A DNA stretch of 6,978 nucleotides from contig DYRB01000088.1 in NCBI GenBank assembly GCA_020718945.1, positions 1 through 6,978 on the forward strand, given 5' to 3'. The notes under the pieces were generated by a model that saw only the letters and a list, made by a program, of their open reading frames with translations, was not told where the DNA came from and did not search any database. The position numbers and the translations under genes are program-made. This DNA comes from Lamprocystis purpurea. Lineage in GTDB: Bacteria > Pseudomonadota > Gammaproteobacteria > Chromatiales > Chromatiaceae. Below are positions 5,151-6,978 of the stretch, one piece after another (positions within the stretch are counted from its first letter, which is position 1; every line of letters begins with the position of its first letter).

Positions 5151-5884
5151 TGTGGCGGGCCTGCCTGTTCGCCGGGCGCTTCCTCACCCGCCTGCCCCTG
5201 CCTGACCCAGGCGAACCCCAGGGGTCGGACCTGGGCCGCGCCGCCCTGTGCTACCCGCTGGTCGGGTTAGGTATAGGCGGCCTGGTGTGGGGCTCGGTCG
5301 TGGCCATACAGGCCCTGCACCCGGGCGCCGCCGCCCCGGCCCTGGCGGCCCTGGCCCTGATCGCCTGGGTCTGGCTCACCGGGGGCCTGCACCTGGACGG
5401 CCTGGCGGACAGCGCCGATGCCTGGGTCGGTGGGCTCGGGGATAGGGCCCGAACCCTGGAGATACTGCGCGACCCGCGCATCGGGGCCATGGGGGCCCTG
5501 GCCCTGGGCCTGGCCCTGATGGCCAAGTGGGCCGGGCTCCTGGCCTTGGTGCAGGGGGGCGGCCTGGCGGTGCTGATCTGGCTGCCGGCCCTGGCCCGGG
5601 GCCAGATCCTGGTGCTGATGCTGACCACGCCCTATGCCCGCCCATCGGGTATGGGGGCGTCGGCCGCCGCCGCCCTGCCCCGGGGCCCGGCCTGGGGGCT
5701 GGTCGCCCTGGTGGCGCTGGTCTCGGTCCTGACCCTGGGGCCTCTGGCGCTGGCGGTGGCGGGCCTGACCCTTCTGCTCTGGCGACGGGCCAATCTCCAA
5801 CGCCTGGGGGGCTATACCGGCGACACGGCGGGGGCCCTGGTGGAGCTGACCGAGGCCCTCTGCCTGCTTGCGCTGGCCCTCTGA
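5150..5884 (+). CDS. cobS: Adenosylcobinamide-GDP ribazoletransferase CobS
   Basis: Integral inner-membrane enzyme that joins alpha-ribazole (or its phosphate) to adenosylcobinamide-GDP, forming cobalamin or its phosphate. 244 residues, a typical length. It opens with the family-type FAGRFLTRLPLP. The acidic signature TGGLHLDGLADSADAW (77-92) and ILRDPRIGAMG (105-115) follow, then several hydrophobic membrane segments (about 37-75, 117-160, 180-210). GGYTGDTAGALVELTE near the C-terminus is also characteristic. The ATG at 5150 overlaps the cobC stop as TGATG and follows GGAAG at 8 bases; a TTG at 5135 in the same frame is a less likely start. It is the last gene of the overlapping run and acts on the product of CobT. 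CobU and the earlier corrin-ring genes are not in this window. Confidence 0.96.
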   Translation: MWRACLFAGRFLTRLPLPDPGEPQGSDLGRAALCYPLVGLGIGGLVWGSVVAIQALHPGAAAPALAALALIAWVWLTGGLHLDGLADSADAWVGGLGDRARTLEILRDPRIGAMGALALGLALMAKWAGLLALVQGGGLAVLIWLPALARGQILVLMLTTPYARPSGMGASAAAALPRGPAWGLVALVALVSVLTLGPLALAVAGLTLLLWRRANLQRLGGYTGDTAGALVELTEALCLLALAL

Positions 5885-5958
5885 TCCCGCGGTCGCGGCC
5901 CCGGGGCGCTCGGGCATACAATGCCGCCACCCAGGGTGCAACCCCCACGGGGGAGCGC
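5885..5958 (+). promoter_or_regulatory. Spacer after cobS with a possible promoter
   Basis: TACAAT at 5917-5922 is one base from the -10 consensus and stands out in this GC-rich DNA, but no convincing -35 lies 16-18 bases upstream. CCGC-GGTC-GCGG (5887-5898) and CCCCGGGG (5899-5906) are short GC hairpins without a T-tract, so no Rho-independent terminator can be called after cobS. CCCCC/GGGGG (5942-5946 and 5949-5953) could form a small hairpin that includes the first ribosome site of the next gene. Confidence 0.3.
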
Positions 5959-6978
5959 ATGCAAAACGACAAGAAGGGGACGCTGACCATGCTCGATCAC
6001 AACATCCGCGAGTTGCCGTCGCCGGCCCAGCGCCGCGCCGAGCCCCAGCCCGCCGGCTCCAACCTCAAGCCCAAGGCCGACCCCGACCAGGGCCGCAAGG
6101 GCCACAAGAAGCACAAGCAGGCCAAGCGTCGCGCCGAGGTCAAGGCGGCCCTGGCCCCCATCGCCGAGGCCCTGGCCCAACTGCGCGGTCGGGTCAGCGA
6201 CCTGCACGGCCTGCACCTGGAAGGGGAGGGCCGGGGTGCCCGGTTGGTGGCCCGCCTGGAGGCCCTGGGGGCCGAGCAGGCCCGCACCCAGGCCCTGACC
6301 GGTGCCCTGAACGGCCGGGTCGAGGCCCTGCGCGCCAGGGTCGAGGGGATGCGTGCCGAGGCCGCGGTCATCGGCGACACCCTGGCGGACCTGGCCATGC
6401 AGCCCGACAGGGACAGCGCCCTGTTCGCCCTGGAGGACCGTATCCAGGAGGCCGAGGAGACCCTGGCCGGGCTCTTGGCCCAGGCCGATGCCGGGGCCGC
6501 CGCCCAGGGTCTGACAGAGGGACTGGCCGACCGCCTGGCCGATCAGCTCGGCGGCCGGCTGGACGGCGTCGCCCAGGACCTGACCGCCCAGGCCGGGCGC
6601 CTCGCCGAGATCGAGGCGCGGGCCACAGGCCCGGCCGCGGACGCGCAGGCCCTGACCCGGGTGGAGCAGACCCTGGAGACCCTGGCCGCCGGGCTGGACC
6701 AGCGCATCGGCGCCCAGGAACGGGACATCAACACCCTGCGCGATCAGAACAAGCGCTGGCGGGAGGCGGAGCGGACCTGGGCCGAGGAACGCCTCCAGGG
6801 CCTGCGCCGCGGCCTGGCCGGCGGCATGGGCGCCCTGGCCCTTCTGCTGCTGGCCGGGGCGGCGGCGACCTGGTGGCACGGGGAGCGGCAACTGGACCTG
6901 ATCGCCGCGCGTATCAACGCGGTGGAGCAGGGCACCGGCGAGCGCCTCGCCGCCCTCGCGGCCCAGACCTCGTCCCAG
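5959..6978 (+). CDS. Unrecognised coiled-coil protein with one membrane segment (C-terminus beyond window)
   Basis: Open for 340 codons to the right edge with no stop. I do not recognise a family. The N-terminal 60 residues are hydrophilic and include a strongly basic patch, KGHKKHKQAKRR (47-58). From about 60 to 284 the sequence is Ala/Leu/Glu/Arg-rich with heptad-like spacing, predicted long helices or coiled coil. A hydrophobic segment (about 286-306, with LALLLLAGAAATWW) would cross the membrane, followed by more helical sequence. No cleavable signal peptide is visible, so the large N-terminal part is probably cytoplasmic. Start choice is open: ATG 5959 has GGGGGAG only 3 bases away, whereas ATG 5989, in frame, has AAGGGGA at 8 bases and may be the true start. 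Codon use matches the neighbours. It is probably transcribed separately from cobS. Confidence 0.75.
   Translation, partial: MQNDKKGTLTMLDHNIRELPSPAQRRAEPQPAGSNLKPKADPDQGRKGHKKHKQAKRRAEVKAALAPIAEALAQLRGRVSDLHGLHLEGEGRGARLVARLEALGAEQARTQALTGALNGRVEALRARVEGMRAEAAVIGDTLADLAMQPDRDSALFALEDRIQEAEETLAGLLAQADAGAAAQGLTEGLADRLADQLGGRLDGVAQDLTAQAGRLAEIEARATGPAADAQALTRVEQTLETLAAGLDQRIGAQERDINTLRDQNKRWREAERTWAEERLQGLRRGLAGGMGALALLLLAGAAATWWHGERQLDLIAARINAVEQGTGERLAALAAQTSSQ

Noticed and set aside
5885..5958. Rho-independent terminator after cobS
   Set aside because: The hairpins present are very short and no run of T follows.
5812..6891. Long minus-strand reading frame opposite the coiled-coil gene
   Set aside because: Gly/Gln/Pro-rich composition is typical of an antisense shadow, and it would overlap the end of cobS. 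The plus strand gives a coherent coiled coil plus membrane segment.

Overview
This is a very GC-rich stretch of bacterial chromosome. PhoB closely matches the gammaproteobacterial form, and the gene style (GC-saturated third positions, tightly overlapping genes, late cobalamin genes) suggests a high-GC gammaproteobacterium, perhaps of the purple sulfur bacteria (Chromatiales). That placement is an inference from sequence style, not from a search. Nothing here is phage-like or plasmid-like; the only mobile DNA is small intergenic repeats.

Layout: (1) 1-2045, minus strand: the phosphate two-component system phoB-phoR. phoR runs off the left edge and appears to start at a GTG inside the end of phoB. 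A Pho-box-like pair of 7-mers with 11-bp period lies just upstream of phoB. (2) 2046-2593: a 548-bp divergent intergenic region with two unrelated repeat elements. One is a roughly 120-bp element bounded by a 20-bp inverted repeat (2161-2280). The other is a 172-bp MITE-like element (2378-2549) with exact 16-bp terminal inverted repeats and an 11-bp flanking direct duplication, carrying a pair of REP-type palindromes inside. (3) 2594-5884, plus strand: a compact four-gene operon with overlapping ends, coding for an RNase Z-like metallo-beta-lactamase-fold hydrolase, CobT, a CobC-type histidine phosphatase and CobS. The last three form the nucleotide-loop assembly branch of cobalamin synthesis: CobT makes alpha-ribazole phosphate, CobS joins it to adenosyl-GDP-cobinamide, and CobC removes the phosphate. 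The hydrolase's role is unknown. (4) 5885-6978, plus strand: a short spacer with a possible promoter, then an unrecognised long coiled-coil protein with one membrane segment that runs off the right edge.

No complete new system is evident. The most notable signals are the nested MITE/REP structure just upstream of the cobalamin operon, where the two REP copies differ by a compensatory base-pair change; an in-frame 12-bp minisatellite inside the phosphatase gene; and the hydrolase gene fused by overlap to the front of cobT.
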